Assembly: GCF_900142275.1 (NCBI RefSeq)
Contig: NZ_FRAI01000008.1
Location: 36,979 to 100,978, forward strand
Reading direction: 5' to 3'
DNA length: 64,000 bases
Source: Anaerobranca californiensis DSM 14826
Lineage (GTDB): Bacteria; Bacillota; Proteinivoracia; Proteinivoracales; Proteinivoracaceae
Numbering within the stretch: the first letter of the stretch is position 1; each line of letters starts with the position of its first letter. The translations under genes and the position numbers were made by a program. Shown piece after piece: positions 24,024 to 33,042 of the stretch. The notes beneath the pieces are model-generated. The model was given only the letters and a program-made list of their open reading frames with translations. It was not told the origin of the DNA and ran no database searches.

Positions 24024-24069
24024 TTCCCCCTATCCATTCAAGGAAATATTATGTTCTGGATGATCCCGG
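24024..24069 (-). pseudogene. scrap of a second pRiA4b ORF-3-like gene
   Basis: About 46 bp nearly identical to 13659-13704, the 3' coding part of the pRiA4b-like gene. It has one base deleted and a few substitutions (both read CCATTCAAGGAAATATT and TGTTCTGGATGATC). It directly precedes the 3' end of glmS. Confidence 0.75.
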
Positions 24070-24102
24070 TCCCTTCCATCTACTGGGAGGTTTTTCAGTG
24101 AA

Positions 24103-25917
24103 CTACTCTACTGTTACTGATTTTGCTAAATTCCTTGGTTTATCTACATCACAACCCCTAGCAACTGCTACATGGTAGGAGATTAGCTGTAGTGGTAGAA
24201 CTGTGAGGATAGGTGTTAGTAATGAAGGTACCTTTGGTATTTCTAGCACTTGGTCTACTGATTTAGCCGTTTCTGTATCCCCTTCTTGTACTAAGGCGAT
24301 GACATAGCCTTCCCTTGCCTTTACTTCTTTGATGTTGCTTATTGTTTTTTCATATACATCTAATTGGGTTGCTAAGGCGATGACGGGGATATCCTTTTCA
24401 ATAAGGGCTAGGGTACCGTGTTTTAACTCCCCTGCTGCATAGGCTTCAGCATGGATATAGGAAATTTCCTTTAATTTCAATGCCCCTTCTTCTGCTACAT
24501 GCCAATCTAAACTTCTTCCGATAAAGAAACAATCTCCCCAACCTTCAAAGGGTTTAATTAAGGATTCGATTCTTTTTTCTGTTTCGTTGATCACCTTTTG
24601 TGCAAGGACTGGCAATTCCTTTAATCCGCTGTATAGTTCTTTAGGCATCTCTTTACCTAATAATTGGCCAAAGTATAGGGTTAGAAGATAGAAACCTAGT
24701 AATTGGGTAGTGTATGCTTTAGTAGAGGCTACAGCGATTTCTGGCCCTGCTACGGTATGGAACATAAAGTCTGCTTCTCTGGCCACAGAGCTTCCTTTAA
24801 CATTGGTGATAGCTAATACTTTAGCTCCCCTCCGCTTTGATTCCCTTAGGGCCGCTAAGGTGTCGGCAGTTTCTCCCGATTGACTGACGACAATTACTAA
24901 TGTTTTTTCATCTACTAATGGGTTTCTGTAGCGGAACTCAGAAGCAACGGATACTTCCACTGGTATTCTCAATAACCCTTCAATCAGCTCTTTACCAATT
25001 AATCCTGCATGATATGCAGTACCACAAGCTACTATTGATATACTTCTAAGTCCTTTTAGATATTCAGGAGTTATATTTAGATAATCTAGGTTTACCCTAT
25101 CCCCTTGGATTCTATCTTTTAAAGTATTTCTAAGGGCTGTTGGCTGTTCAAGGATTTCTTTTAACATAAAATGTGGATAACCTTCTTTTTCCGCTGCCTC
25201 AGGATCCCAATCCACAGTTAATACCTTTTTATCCACATGGTTCCCTGCTTTATCCATAACTTCAACTTTATCCTTTGTTACTACTGCTATTTCATTGTCA
25301 TCTAATATTAAAGTCTTTTTAGTGTACTGGATAATTGCGGGAATATCAGATGCTATGAAGTTTTCCCCACTGCCTAAGCCAATCACTAAGGGACTGTCTT
25401 TTCTTACACAAATTAAGCGGTTGGGTTCATTTTTATGGAGAACTACCAAGGCGTAGGCCCCTTCTAAATGCTTAACAGCTTCCTTCACAGCTTCTAAGAG
25501 ATCCCCTTTGTAAAACCCTTTAATTAAATGGGGTACTACTTCGGTATCTGTTTCTGATTGAAATTTATGGCCCTTTTCTATTAACATTTCCTTTAATGTT
25601 AAATAGTTTTCGATGATTCCATTGTGGACAACTGCAATTTCACCATCATTGTCTAAATGGGGGTGTGAATTAACATCTGATGGTTTTCCATGGGTAGCCC
25701 AACGGGTATGTCCTATACCCACAGTAGCAGTGAACTTATCCCCAACAACTTCTTCTAATCCCATTAATCTACCTTCTTTTTTTTCCACAGCTAATAAACC
25801 TTTTTCCACAACGGCGATCCCTGCAGAATCATAACCTCTATATTCTAATTTTGACAATCCTTCAAAAAGAATTGGTGCTGCTTTTTTATCTCCAATATAT
25901 CCAACTATTCCGCACAT
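24103..25917 (-). CDS. glmS: glutamine--fructose-6-phosphate aminotransferase (isomerizing) GlmS
   Basis: Makes glucosamine-6-phosphate from fructose-6-phosphate and glutamine, the entry step of cell-wall amino-sugar synthesis. The 604-residue protein starts MCGIVGYIGD; Cys2 becomes the N-terminal nucleophile after Met removal, so ATG 25917 (after AAGGAGGATAAACCC) must be the start. The glutaminase domain shows HTRWATHGKPSDVNSHPH. Two SIS domains follow (VACGTAYHAG, VSQSGETADTLAA) and it ends KPRNLAKSVTVE. A glmS ribozyme in the leader provides feedback control. It is the last gene of cdaA-cdaR-glmM-glmS. Confidence 0.98.
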   Translation of the reverse strand: MCGIVGYIGDKKAAPILFEGLSKLEYRGYDSAGIAVVEKGLLAVEKKEGRLMGLEEVVGDKFTATVGIGHTRWATHGKPSDVNSHPHLDNDGEIAVVHNGIIENYLTLKEMLIEKGHKFQSETDTEVVPHLIKGFYKGDLLEAVKEAVKHLEGAYALVVLHKNEPNRLICVRKDSPLVIGLGSGENFIASDIPAIIQYTKKTLILDDNEIAVVTKDKVEVMDKAGNHVDKKVLTVDWDPEAAEKEGYPHFMLKEILEQPTALRNTLKDRIQGDRVNLDYLNITPEYLKGLRSISIVACGTAYHAGLIGKELIEGLLRIPVEVSVASEFRYRNPLVDEKTLVIVVSQSGETADTLAALRESKRRGAKVLAITNVKGSSVAREADFMFHTVAGPEIAVASTKAYTTQLLGFYLLTLYFGQLLGKEMPKELYSGLKELPVLAQKVINETEKRIESLIKPFEGWGDCFFIGRSLDWHVAEEGALKLKEISYIHAEAYAAGELKHGTLALIEKDIPVIALATQLDVYEKTISNIKEVKAREGYVIALVQEGDTETAKSVDQVLEIPKVPSLLTPILTVLPLQLISYHVAVARGCDVDKPRNLAKSVTVE

Positions 25918-26069
25918 GGGTTTATCCTCCTTAAGTTTTCTAAACTTATTTTTCACATATTCTTAAAAAGAAAATCATTAATTTATAAATTTCCAAAAAA
26001 ATATGCCTAAAAAAGGGCATACTAACCCTATTTGAGGCATAGCAAAATACAGCAATTTTTAATTTATCC

Positions 26070-26235
26070 CCAAAAATTCCTTTTAGGGATAGCTACCCAA
26101 TTCCCTTTGTGCCCTAAGTCGCCTCAGGGTTTTGTGGAATTTTTAACGGTAGTAGCATACCGGAAGTCATCCGCCGAAAATTTCGATAAAACTTCATCCT
26201 CGTCAACTCAAAAATTTGAGTCCAGGCGCTTAATA
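26070..26235 (-). ncRNA. glmS ribozyme/riboswitch
   Basis: The minus strand upstream of glmS carries, in order, the cleavage site A|GCGCC (cut between 26230 and 26229), TTGACGAGGATGAAG, GGCGGATGACTTCCGG, CACAAAACCCTGAGGCGAC and TTAGGGCACAAAGGG. These are the conserved core elements of the glucosamine-6-phosphate-activated self-cleaving ribozyme. The approximate 3' limit is set by the P4-type hairpin GGGAATTGGGTAGCTATCCC. It lies about 150 bp ahead of the glmS start. Confidence 0.95.
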
Positions 26236-26321
26236 AAAGGTTGATGATATTGCCATTTGTCCCACCTCCAAAATATTCAATTGTAAATTTCTTACCACCA
26301 CCTCCTTAAAAGAATAAGGGC

Positions 26322-26349
26322 GAGGGGTCAGTAAAAACTGACTCCCCTT
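26322..26349 (-). terminator. hairpin between glmM and glmS
   Basis: AGGGGAGTCAGT pairs with ACTGACCCCT around a TTTT loop, 20 bp after glmM. On the minus strand the following sequence is only moderately T-rich. It may be a partial terminator that lowers glmS expression from the upstream promoter. Confidence 0.5.
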
Positions 26350-26368
26350 TTTCCTATTTATTATATTA

Positions 26369-27706
26369 CTATGCCAGTTCTTTTTCAATGACACCGGCAA
26401 TTTTTTGAGCATAATTTTTAATTTCTTCTAAATCTTTTCCTTCGATCATTACCCTGATTAAATTTTCTGTGCCGGAAGGCCGGACTAATACCCTGCCTTC
26501 ACTTCCTAAAATTTCCTCAACTTCTGAAATTGCCTTTGCTATTTCCCCATTAGAGGAATATTTTTCTTTATCTTGCACTTTAACATTAACTAAAACTTGG
26601 GGTAATTTTTGTAAAATACCTTTAGCCTGGTCTAAAGTTTGTTTTGTGGAAATTAAAGTGTCTAGTAATTGAATAGCTGTAAGTAATCCATCCCCTGTTG
26701 TACTGTATTCCAAAAAGATTATGTGGCCTGATTGTTCTCCACCTAAAGCATAGCCGCCTTTTAACATTTCCTCTAAGACATATCTGTCGCCAACCTTAGT
26801 TTTAATGGGTTTTAGTCCTTCCCTTTGACAAGCTAAGTCAAAACCTAAATTAGCCATGACTGTTCCTACTACTACATCTTGAGGAAGTCTGCCTATTTCC
26901 TTTAAATATTTACCACATATGGCTAAGATGTAGTCTCCATCGATAATTTCTCCATATTTATCTACTGCTATGAGTCGATCGGCATCTCCATCAAAGGCAA
27001 AGCCTAAATCTAACCCATTCTCTTTAACAAATTCCGCTAATTTTTCTGGGTGGGTAGATCCGCAATTTAAATTGATATTTGTTCCATCGGGATGGTTATT
27101 GATAGCCTGTACTTCCGCCCCTAAAGAGGCAAATAGTTCCGGTGCTAAATAATATGCCCCTCCATTGGCACAATCCAAGGCTAGTTTTATCCCTTGAAAA
27201 CTATTTTTAACGGTAGTTTTTAAGTATTCTAGATACCTATTTTTTAGTGTCAAATCATCCCATACTCTACCTACACCTGCTCCAGTGGGATAAGGCAAAT
27301 TTGTATTAGAAAAATATAGTTCTTCTATTTCCTCTTCTACTTCATCGGGCAATTTAAACCCTTCTTTTGAAAAGAATTTAATTCCATTATCCTCCATAGG
27401 ATTATGGGATGCTGAAATCATCACTCCCGCTGCGGCATCGGTGTTTTTAGTTAAATAGGCCACAGCCGGTGTTGTAACAACCCCTAATTTTACAACATCT
27501 ACACCTACCGATGTAAATCCTAATACTAAAGCTGCTTCAATCATATCCCCGGATATTCTAGTATCTTTTCCTATTAAGATTTTAGGATTACTCTCTTTTT
27601 CAGTAAAATAATAGCCTGCACAGCGGGCTATTTTATAAACTAATTCTGGTGATAAAAGATCGTTTGCTTTACCTCTAATACCATCGGTCCCAAAAAGTTT
27701 ACCCAA
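26369..27706 (-). CDS. glmM: phosphoglucosamine mutase GlmM
   Basis: Interconverts glucosamine-6-phosphate and glucosamine-1-phosphate. The 445-residue protein starts GKLFGTDGIRGKAN. The phosphoserine loop is VMISASHNPMEDNGIKFF (active Ser near residue 100), the metal loop is FAFDGDADRLI, the sugar loop is GGEQSGHII, and the phosphate-binding tail is RPSGTENLIRVM. The start is TTG with AAGGAGCGATAAAA upstream. It sits between cdaR and glmS, as is common in Firmicutes. Confidence 0.97.
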   Translation of the reverse strand: MGKLFGTDGIRGKANDLLSPELVYKIARCAGYYFTEKESNPKILIGKDTRISGDMIEAALVLGFTSVGVDVVKLGVVTTPAVAYLTKNTDAAAGVMISASHNPMEDNGIKFFSKEGFKLPDEVEEEIEELYFSNTNLPYPTGAGVGRVWDDLTLKNRYLEYLKTTVKNSFQGIKLALDCANGGAYYLAPELFASLGAEVQAINNHPDGTNINLNCGSTHPEKLAEFVKENGLDLGFAFDGDADRLIAVDKYGEIIDGDYILAICGKYLKEIGRLPQDVVVGTVMANLGFDLACQREGLKPIKTKVGDRYVLEEMLKGGYALGGEQSGHIIFLEYSTTGDGLLTAIQLLDTLISTKQTLDQAKGILQKLPQVLVNVKVQDKEKYSSNGEIAKAISEVEEILGSEGRVLVRPSGTENLIRVMIEGKDLEEIKNYAQKIAGVIEKELA

Positions 27707-27722
27707 TTTTATCGCTCCTTTT

Positions 27723-28613
27723 CTACCTTTGTATCTTTACTTCAATTGTTTCCCTTTGAAGTTCAACCCCTTCTGTATTAGATAGAAGTAATACTGTATG
27801 GGTTCCTTCTTCAAGTCCTTCTAAATTGACGAAAACCTCAATATTATCCCTATTTATATTTTTAGGAAACCTAGCCTTAACAGTGGCAGGAGATAAAGTT
27901 ACTTTTAAGCCTTGTTGAAGGTTTTTATAACCTATGGGAAATTCTCCTTGGTCTAAATCGCCTTCTATTATAAATTCAATTATAGCATTGGATATATTTG
28001 GCTGTAAAGTATTAATACTTTTTCCATATATATCTAAAATGTTTACAGGGACAGAGAGCTTACCACTTTCCTCTATTTCCTCTAAATTTAAAACTACTTC
28101 TATTTTTGAAACCCTTTCCATTTCACCCTTTGGCCCTATTAGAATAATGGTATTAGGAGTTATTGATAAATCCTTTAACACTATGCCTTCTTCTAAATCA
28201 CCTACTGTCCTTAAACTTATAGGAAACTCTTGGGTTAAAATAGGATCAACAACTACAGTTATGTAATTGGGTTTGATACTTTGTATCACTGCCCCTGATA
28301 AAGAAGTGGAAACAGGCAAATTATGGATCCCTTCATTTAAACCTCTGACATCGACGGTGGCTTTGTGTTCTCTATTTACCAAGGAGTTAATGACATCTTG
28401 GCTTCCTCTAATGACAATGTCTACTGTGGAAGGAGTTACTATATACTGAAAATCTCTATTTGCCCCTATAATCTCTACGGGTATGTTGGTCAATGTCCTA
28501 GTAAATTCAGGTGTGTTTAAAGGGTTTTGTTGACCGTAAACAAAAAGCCAGAGTATTATCCCTAAAAAAATAGCAATTAGCTTTGTTCCCAAATTTTTAC
28601 CATAACCCTTCAC
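27723..28613 (-). CDS. cdaR: YbbR-domain protein CdaR, regulator of diadenylate cyclase
   Basis: Membrane-anchored extracellular protein of about 296 residues. An N-terminal membrane segment (LIAIFLGIILWLFVYGQQNP) is followed by YbbR repeats of about 80 residues, with recurring P.TV.I.G......I.....VD patterns. CdaR binds and modulates CdaA. The start is most likely the GTG at 28613, eight bases after GGAGG and 2 bp past the cdaA stop. A GTG at 28616 or an ATG at 28634 inside cdaA cannot be excluded. Confidence 0.9.
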   Translation of the reverse strand: MKGYGKNLGTKLIAIFLGIILWLFVYGQQNPLNTPEFTRTLTNIPVEIIGANRDFQYIVTPSTVDIVIRGSQDVINSLVNREHKATVDVRGLNEGIHNLPVSTSLSGAVIQSIKPNYITVVVDPILTQEFPISLRTVGDLEEGIVLKDLSITPNTIILIGPKGEMERVSKIEVVLNLEEIEESGKLSVPVNILDIYGKSINTLQPNISNAIIEFIIEGDLDQGEFPIGYKNLQQGLKVTLSPATVKARFPKNINRDNIEVFVNLEGLEEGTHTVLLLSNTEGVELQRETIEVKIQR

Positions 28614-28615
28614 CA

Positions 28616-29425
28616 CTACCACCTCCAAGGCCATCTGTTGGTCTCTTCTTCACTATTTTTTAATTCAATTGCCAACATTTCCTTAAGGGTCTTTTCATTG
28701 AGATAGCGGGTTAATTTTCCATTTTTCGCTAAAGAAATTACCCCAGTTTCTTCTGATACTATTATTACTATGGCATCACTTTGTTCACTGATACCTAAGG
28801 CTGCCCGATGTCTAGTTCCTAAATCTTTACTGATATCAGAGTTTTCACTTAAAGGTAAATAACAGGTAGCTGCCGCTATTCTGTTTCCTTTTATTATAAC
28901 GGCTCCATCATGGAGGGGAGTATTTACAGTAAAAATATTAATTATTAGCTGGGACGATATTATTGCATCTAAAGGTACTCCCGTTTCAATGTGTTCATTT
29001 AAGCCTGTTTCCCTTTCAATTACTATTAACGCACCGGTTTTTTCTTTTGATAATATAACGACTCCTTTGACTAGCTCATTAACTACATGTTCAAATTCTT
29101 TAGGTGCTAAAAAACGGGTGGATTTGAAAAATTTACCCCGACCTAGCTGCTCTAATGCCCTGCGAAGTTCAGGATAAAAAATTATCGGTAAAGCAACTAG
29201 CCCTACTGTCATTCCCTGATTTAATAACCAGTTAATGGTATTTAACCCCAACCAACCGGTAACTACAGTGGCAGTAAGTAAAACTCCTAACCCTTTAATC
29301 AATTGAACGGCCCTAGTCCCTTTAATCAGCATAATTACTTTATAAAGGACAAAGGAAACTATGGCAATATCAATAACATCTTTTATACTGAAATTTGATA
29401 TAACACGGGTTATTACCTGCCACAT
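28616..29425 (-). CDS. cdaA: diadenylate cyclase CdaA
   Basis: Makes c-di-AMP from two ATP. The 269-residue protein has three N-terminal membrane segments (residues about 10-80). The DisA_N/DAC domain follows with both catalytic motifs: LHDGAVII (DGA) and LGTRHRAALGISEQSDA (RHR). c-di-AMP controls potassium and osmolyte balance and cell-wall stability. Position at the head of cdaA-cdaR-glmM-glmS allows physical and transcriptional coupling with GlmM, which can inhibit CdaA in relatives. Confidence 0.97.
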   Translation of the reverse strand: MWQVITRVISNFSIKDVIDIAIVSFVLYKVIMLIKGTRAVQLIKGLGVLLTATVVTGWLGLNTINWLLNQGMTVGLVALPIIFYPELRRALEQLGRGKFFKSTRFLAPKEFEHVVNELVKGVVILSKEKTGALIVIERETGLNEHIETGVPLDAIISSQLIINIFTVNTPLHDGAVIIKGNRIAAATCYLPLSENSDISKDLGTRHRAALGISEQSDAIVIIVSEETGVISLAKNGKLTRYLNEKTLKEMLAIELKNSEEETNRWPWRW

Positions 29426-29464
29426 AAAAAAACCTCCACCCTAAACTTATTTTCCCTTATTTTT

Positions 29465-29493
29465 ATTATACTATCAGTATGTGTCTTTACCAA
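29465..29493 (-). promoter_or_regulatory. candidate promoter of the cdaA operon
   Basis: On the minus strand TTGGTA, a 17-bp spacer and a consensus TATAAT lie about 40 bp upstream of cdaA, overlapping the end of the PLDc_N-like gene. Confidence 0.5.
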
Positions 29494-29680
29494 ATATTTG
29501 ATAAATTAGTGCCCCTATGAAGTTGCCAAAAAATACTATCAATATCCACATTACCCTATCTCCACTGCTTCTAAAAGAAGATTCTGGTCTTCTCAAGACA
29601 TCTATTAATGTTACTATCCAAAAGACAAAAAATAGCAATGGAAACAGAAAAAATATTGGCAAACATCCTATTATAGCCAT
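29474..29680 (-). CDS. small PLDc_N-domain membrane protein
   Basis: A protein of about 68 residues with two membrane segments. The pattern PLLFFVFWIVTLIDVLRRPE ... DRVMWILIVFFGNFIGALIY is characteristic of the phospholipase D nuclease N-terminal (PLDc_N) family, which lacks the catalytic domain when free-standing. The role is unknown. The start may be ATG 29680 or a GTG 12 bp upstream. It could be cotranscribed with cdaA. Confidence 0.75.
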   Translation of the reverse strand: MAIIGCLPIFFLFPLLFFVFWIVTLIDVLRRPESSFRSSGDRVMWILIVFFGNFIGALIYQIFGKDTY

Positions 29681-29779
29681 TTTCACACCCACTTTCCCTT
29701 TTTACTCTATTATATATAGTATTCTTCAATTATTTAATATTACCTGCTTTATAATAAAATTTTTACCTTTTAAATATTT

Positions 29780-29819
29780 AAAAGACACCTTTAAGAAAGT
29801 TTTAAAAGGTGTCTTTTAC
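29780..29819 (-). terminator. terminator of the arginine/ornithine operon
   Basis: AAAAGACACCTTT pairs with AAAGGTGTCTTTT around a short AT loop, 24 bp past the arcC stop. Confidence 0.8.
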
Positions 29820-29842
29820 TTCATCTAAAATAAATGCTTAAT

Positions 29843-30793
29843 TTATGGTACTATCATTGTTCCCGTTTTACCTTCTATCCCCTCTTTAGCCTTTTCTAAA
29901 GAGGTGATTAAGGTTTTTCTACCAGGTTTTGAACCGGCAAATTTAATGGCAGCTTTTACTTTAGGCAACATTGACCCGGGGGCAAAGTGACCTTCATCAA
30001 TGTATTTTAGTGCTTCCTCTATTGTCATTTGATCTAATTCCTTTTGCTGTGGAGTGTTAAAATTAATAGCTACTTTTTCCACTGCCGTTAAAATTATGAG
30101 ATAATCGGCATCTAAAATCTCCGCTATCTTTTCTGAAGCTAAATCCTTATCTATTACAGCAGGTACCCCTTTTAATACTCCATTTCCTTCATCGATAACT
30201 GGAACTCCTCCTCCCCCTACTGTAATTACTATATGGCCAGCATCTACCAGTGTTTTAACTATAGGTGCTTCCACCACATCTATAGGTTCCGGTGAGGCAA
30301 CTACCCTTCGATAACCTCTACCGGCATCCTCCTTCATCACATAACCTTTTTCTTCCATGAGTTTTTTAGCTTCTTCTTCAGTATAGAAAGAACCTACTGG
30401 TTTTGTAGGGTTTTTAAAGCCGGGGTCATTTTTGTCCACTACCACTTGGGTTACCACAGAGGCAATGTGTTTTTCTATGCCCCTTTTCCGCATTTCTTCC
30501 CTAATAGCTTGTTGCAAATGGTAGCCGATATAACCTTGGCTCATTGCCCCACACTCTGGAAAGGGCATTACCGGAAGTTTGGGATTAACCGCAGCTGCCC
30601 CTTCATAGGTAGCCACTATTTGCCCTACTTGGGGGCCATTACCATGGGCAATAATTACTTGGTGTCCTTCTTCGATTAAATCAACTATAGGTTTTGCAGT
30701 ACGCTGGGCGGTAACCCTTTGACTTTCAGCACTTATATCTTTGGGATCAGCTTGTAAAGCGTTACCCCCTAAAGCTATAACAATTTTGCTCAT
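29843..30793 (-). CDS. arcC: carbamate kinase ArcC
   Basis: Converts carbamoyl phosphate plus ADP to ATP, CO2 and ammonia, the energy-yielding last step of the arginine deiminase pathway. The 316-residue protein has IVIALGGNALQ at the N-terminus, AHGNGPQVGQIV, PECGAMSQGYIGYHLQQ, AVIDKDLASEKIAEIL and FAPGSMLPKVKAA. It is the last gene of the operon, 15 bp after the carbamoyltransferase gene. Confidence 0.97.
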   Translation of the reverse strand: MSKIVIALGGNALQADPKDISAESQRVTAQRTAKPIVDLIEEGHQVIIAHGNGPQVGQIVATYEGAAAVNPKLPVMPFPECGAMSQGYIGYHLQQAIREEMRKRGIEKHIASVVTQVVVDKNDPGFKNPTKPVGSFYTEEEAKKLMEEKGYVMKEDAGRGYRRVVASPEPIDVVEAPIVKTLVDAGHIVITVGGGGVPVIDEGNGVLKGVPAVIDKDLASEKIAEILDADYLIILTAVEKVAINFNTPQQKELDQMTIEEALKYIDEGHFAPGSMLPKVKAAIKFAGSKPGRKTLITSLEKAKEGIEGKTGTMIVP

Positions 30794-30808
30794 CTTTTTT
30801 CCTCCCTA

Positions 30809-31795
30809 TTACAAAGTTGCAACCATTACAGCTTTGATAGTATGCATTCTATTTTCCGCTTCATCAAAAACTACAGAGTGTTTACTTCTAAAGACTTCAT
30901 CGGTCACTTCCCTAATGTCTAAGCCCCTTTCTTTAGCCTCTTTAGCCACTTCTGTTTCAAAATCATGGAAAGCTGGTAAACAATGCATAAAAATCACATC
31001 AGGATTTTCTGTAGCTTTAAGCATATCCATGTCTACTCTAAAGTTTGACAATAGTTTAACCCTATTTTCCATTTGATCTTCTTCACCCATAGAAACCCAA
31101 ACATCGGTGTAAATTACATCTGCTCCTTTAAGACTTTCGATGTTATCTGATACTTCAATGATGGCACCACTTTCCTTAGCCACTTCTTGAACTTTCTTTA
31201 AAATACTTTCCTCTGGCCACAATTCTTTAGGACCATAGGCGACATAATGCATTCCCATTTTTGCACAACCGTACATCCAAGCATATGACATGTTGTTTCT
31301 AGTGTCCCCTACAAAAACCACTTTAACTTTATTTAAAGGTTTAGCTACATGTTCCTCGATTGTTAAAAGGTCTGCTAAAATTTGAGTGGGATGGTCAACA
31401 TCTGTCAATCCATTCCATACCGGAACCCCTGAATATTTAGCCAAGTCTTCTACAACCTTTTGCTCAAAACCTCTGTATTCAATTCCATCATAATATCTAC
31501 CTAATACTTTAGCAGTATCTTCTAGGGACTCTTTTTTGCCCATTTGTGAGCTTTTAGAATCTAAAAAGGTTACATGGGCTCCTTCATCAAGGGCTGCAAC
31601 TTCAAAGGCACATCTCGTCCTTGTAGATGTTTTTTCAAAAAGTAAAACAATATTTTTCCCTTCCAATGCCTTTGTCCTTATTCCTGCCCTTTTTTTAGCT
31701 TTTAAATCTTTAGAGAGATCTAAAAGATACCGAATTTCCTCTTTGGTAAAATCCATAAGTGTTAAAAAACTTCTTCCTTTTAAATTAACTGGCAT
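30809..31795 (-). CDS. argF: ornithine carbamoyltransferase (catabolic by context)
   Basis: Interconverts citrulline plus phosphate and ornithine plus carbamoyl phosphate. The 328-residue protein carries the carbamoyl-phosphate loop [12 protein letters not shown], the [11 protein letters not shown] segment, and the ornithine-loop [10 protein letters not shown]. The ATG at 31795 has AAGGAGG eight bases upstream; an earlier in-frame start would overlap arcA and lacks a site. Between arcA and arcC it should run in the phosphorolytic direction and would also be called arcB. Confidence 0.96.
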   Translation of the reverse strand: MPVNLKGRSFLTLMDFTKEEIRYLLDLSKDLKAKKRAGIRTKALEGKNIVLLFEKTSTRTRCAFEVAALDEGAHVTFLDSKSSQMGKKESLEDTAKVLGRYYDGIEYRGFEQKVVEDLAKYSGVPVWNGLTDVDHPTQILADLLTIEEHVAKPLNKVKVVFVGDTRNNMSYAWMYGCAKMGMHYVAYGPKELWPEESILKKVQEVAKESGAIIEVSDNIESLKGADVIYTDVWVSMGEEDQMENRVKLLSNFRVDMDMLKATENPDVIFMHCLPAFHDFETEVAKEAKERGLDIREVTDEVFRSKHSVVFDEAENRMHTIKAVMVATL

Positions 31796-31826
31796 ATAAA
31801 ATCCTCCTTTTAATAATTCATTTTTA

Positions 31827-33038
31827 TTATAAATTTTCCCTAAATAAAGGCATTGACATACAGCGGGGACCACCTCTACCCCTAACTAATTCAGACCCTT
31901 CAATTTCTATGACTTCTATTCCCCTTTTTCTCAATGTCTCATTAGTATATTCATTGCGGTCATAAGTTATAACAACACCTGGTCCAATAGCTAAAGTATT
32001 AGTACTGTCATTCCACTGCTCACGGGCTGCAGTGATTTCCGTTCCTCCACCACTTTCAATCAGTTCTACACTAGGAAGTTTAAGGACCTTCTTTAATCCC
32101 TCTTCTAAAGAATTTATCGGAGTGATTTTAGGGCTATTTACCCCTTTAGTTAGTAAATATACTTTGATATTGTTTTTAACACCAGGATAAATGGTAAATT
32201 GGTCATAATTTAACATTGTAAATACGGTATCTAGATGCATATATGCCCTAGTAAAAGGGATTTGAATAGCTAAAACCTTTTCTATTTTACTTTGTTGGAA
32301 TAACCTCTCACTTAAAGTTTCTATCCCCCAAGCAGAGGTCCTTTCACTACATCCAATTGCTACTGTCCTTTCATTTAATACTAAGATATCTCCCCCTTCA
32401 ATGCTATAGGGGTCAGTGTAGTTGTAATAAAGGGGGATGTTACTTTGATTAAACAAAGGATGATATTTATAAATATAGTAAAGAAACATAGTTTCCCTAT
32501 TTCTAGCAGGTGTTTTCATTTTATTGATAACTAGCCCGTTACCAATAACAGCTCCCGGATCCCTTGTAAAATAAAGATTAGGCATAGGGTTAATGTAAAA
32601 GGGATACTCGCTTTTTACATAGTCTACCAACCTATATTCCCATTTTAAATCGGGTACATCTTCTTTATGTAATCCTTCAATGGCCACTTTTACTACTTTT
32701 TGGGGAGGTAATGATATTAGGTATTCTCTAATAGCCTGTTCTAAACAGGGATTAACTAATTTTGTTCCCTTTAAGACATCATCAATAAACTTTTCTTTTA
32801 AATCCCCTTTTTCTAATACTTCTTGTAACAAGTTTTCATAATAGTAAATTTCACACCCTCTATTTGCCATTGTTAAAGCAAAGGCGTCATGTTCAGCTCT
32901 CATCCTCTTTAACCATGGTATATCATCAAAAAGTAGTTCTTCTAAATATTGGGGTGTTATTCTTTCTAATTCCCTACCTGGTCGGTGTAATAATACCCTT
33001 TTTAGTTTACCTATTTCAGAATTGACATTTAAGAACAT
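31827..33038 (-). CDS. arcA: arginine deiminase ArcA
   Basis: Hydrolyses arginine to citrulline and ammonia. The 403-residue protein starts with [20 protein letters not shown]. It has the active-site segments [23 protein letters not shown] and [10 protein letters not shown], and ends with the nucleophile Cys in [13 protein letters not shown]. It lies 4 bp after the racemase gene, so arginine entry and ornithine breakdown are on one mRNA. Confidence 0.97.
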   Translation of the reverse strand: MFLNVNSEIGKLKRVLLHRPGRELERITPQYLEELLFDDIPWLKRMRAEHDAFALTMANRGCEIYYYENLLQEVLEKGDLKEKFIDDVLKGTKLVNPCLEQAIREYLISLPPQKVVKVAIEGLHKEDVPDLKWEYRLVDYVKSEYPFYINPMPNLYFTRDPGAVIGNGLVINKMKTPARNRETMFLYYIYKYHPLFNQSNIPLYYNYTDPYSIEGGDILVLNERTVAIGCSERTSAWGIETLSERLFQQSKIEKVLAIQIPFTRAYMHLDTVFTMLNYDQFTIYPGVKNNIKVYLLTKGVNSPKITPINSLEEGLKKVLKLPSVELIESGGGTEITAAREQWNDSTNTLAIGPGVVITYDRNEYTNETLRKRGIEVIEIEGSELVRGRGGPRCMSMPLFRENL

Positions 33039-33042
33039 CCTT

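Larger units (their letters stand above)
23690..24102. other. 413-bp gap between the IS256 element and glmS
   Basis: Contains the degenerate transposase tail and right IS end (to 23825), two terminator hairpins (23873 and 23955) and a scrap of a pRiA4b ORF-3-like gene (24024-24069). No intact gene is visible. Confidence 0.7.

Noticed and set aside
26230..26412. Minus-strand frame of 60 codons between glmM and glmS
   Set aside because: It overlaps glmM out of frame and leads into the ribozyme region. There is no family likeness and no start signal.
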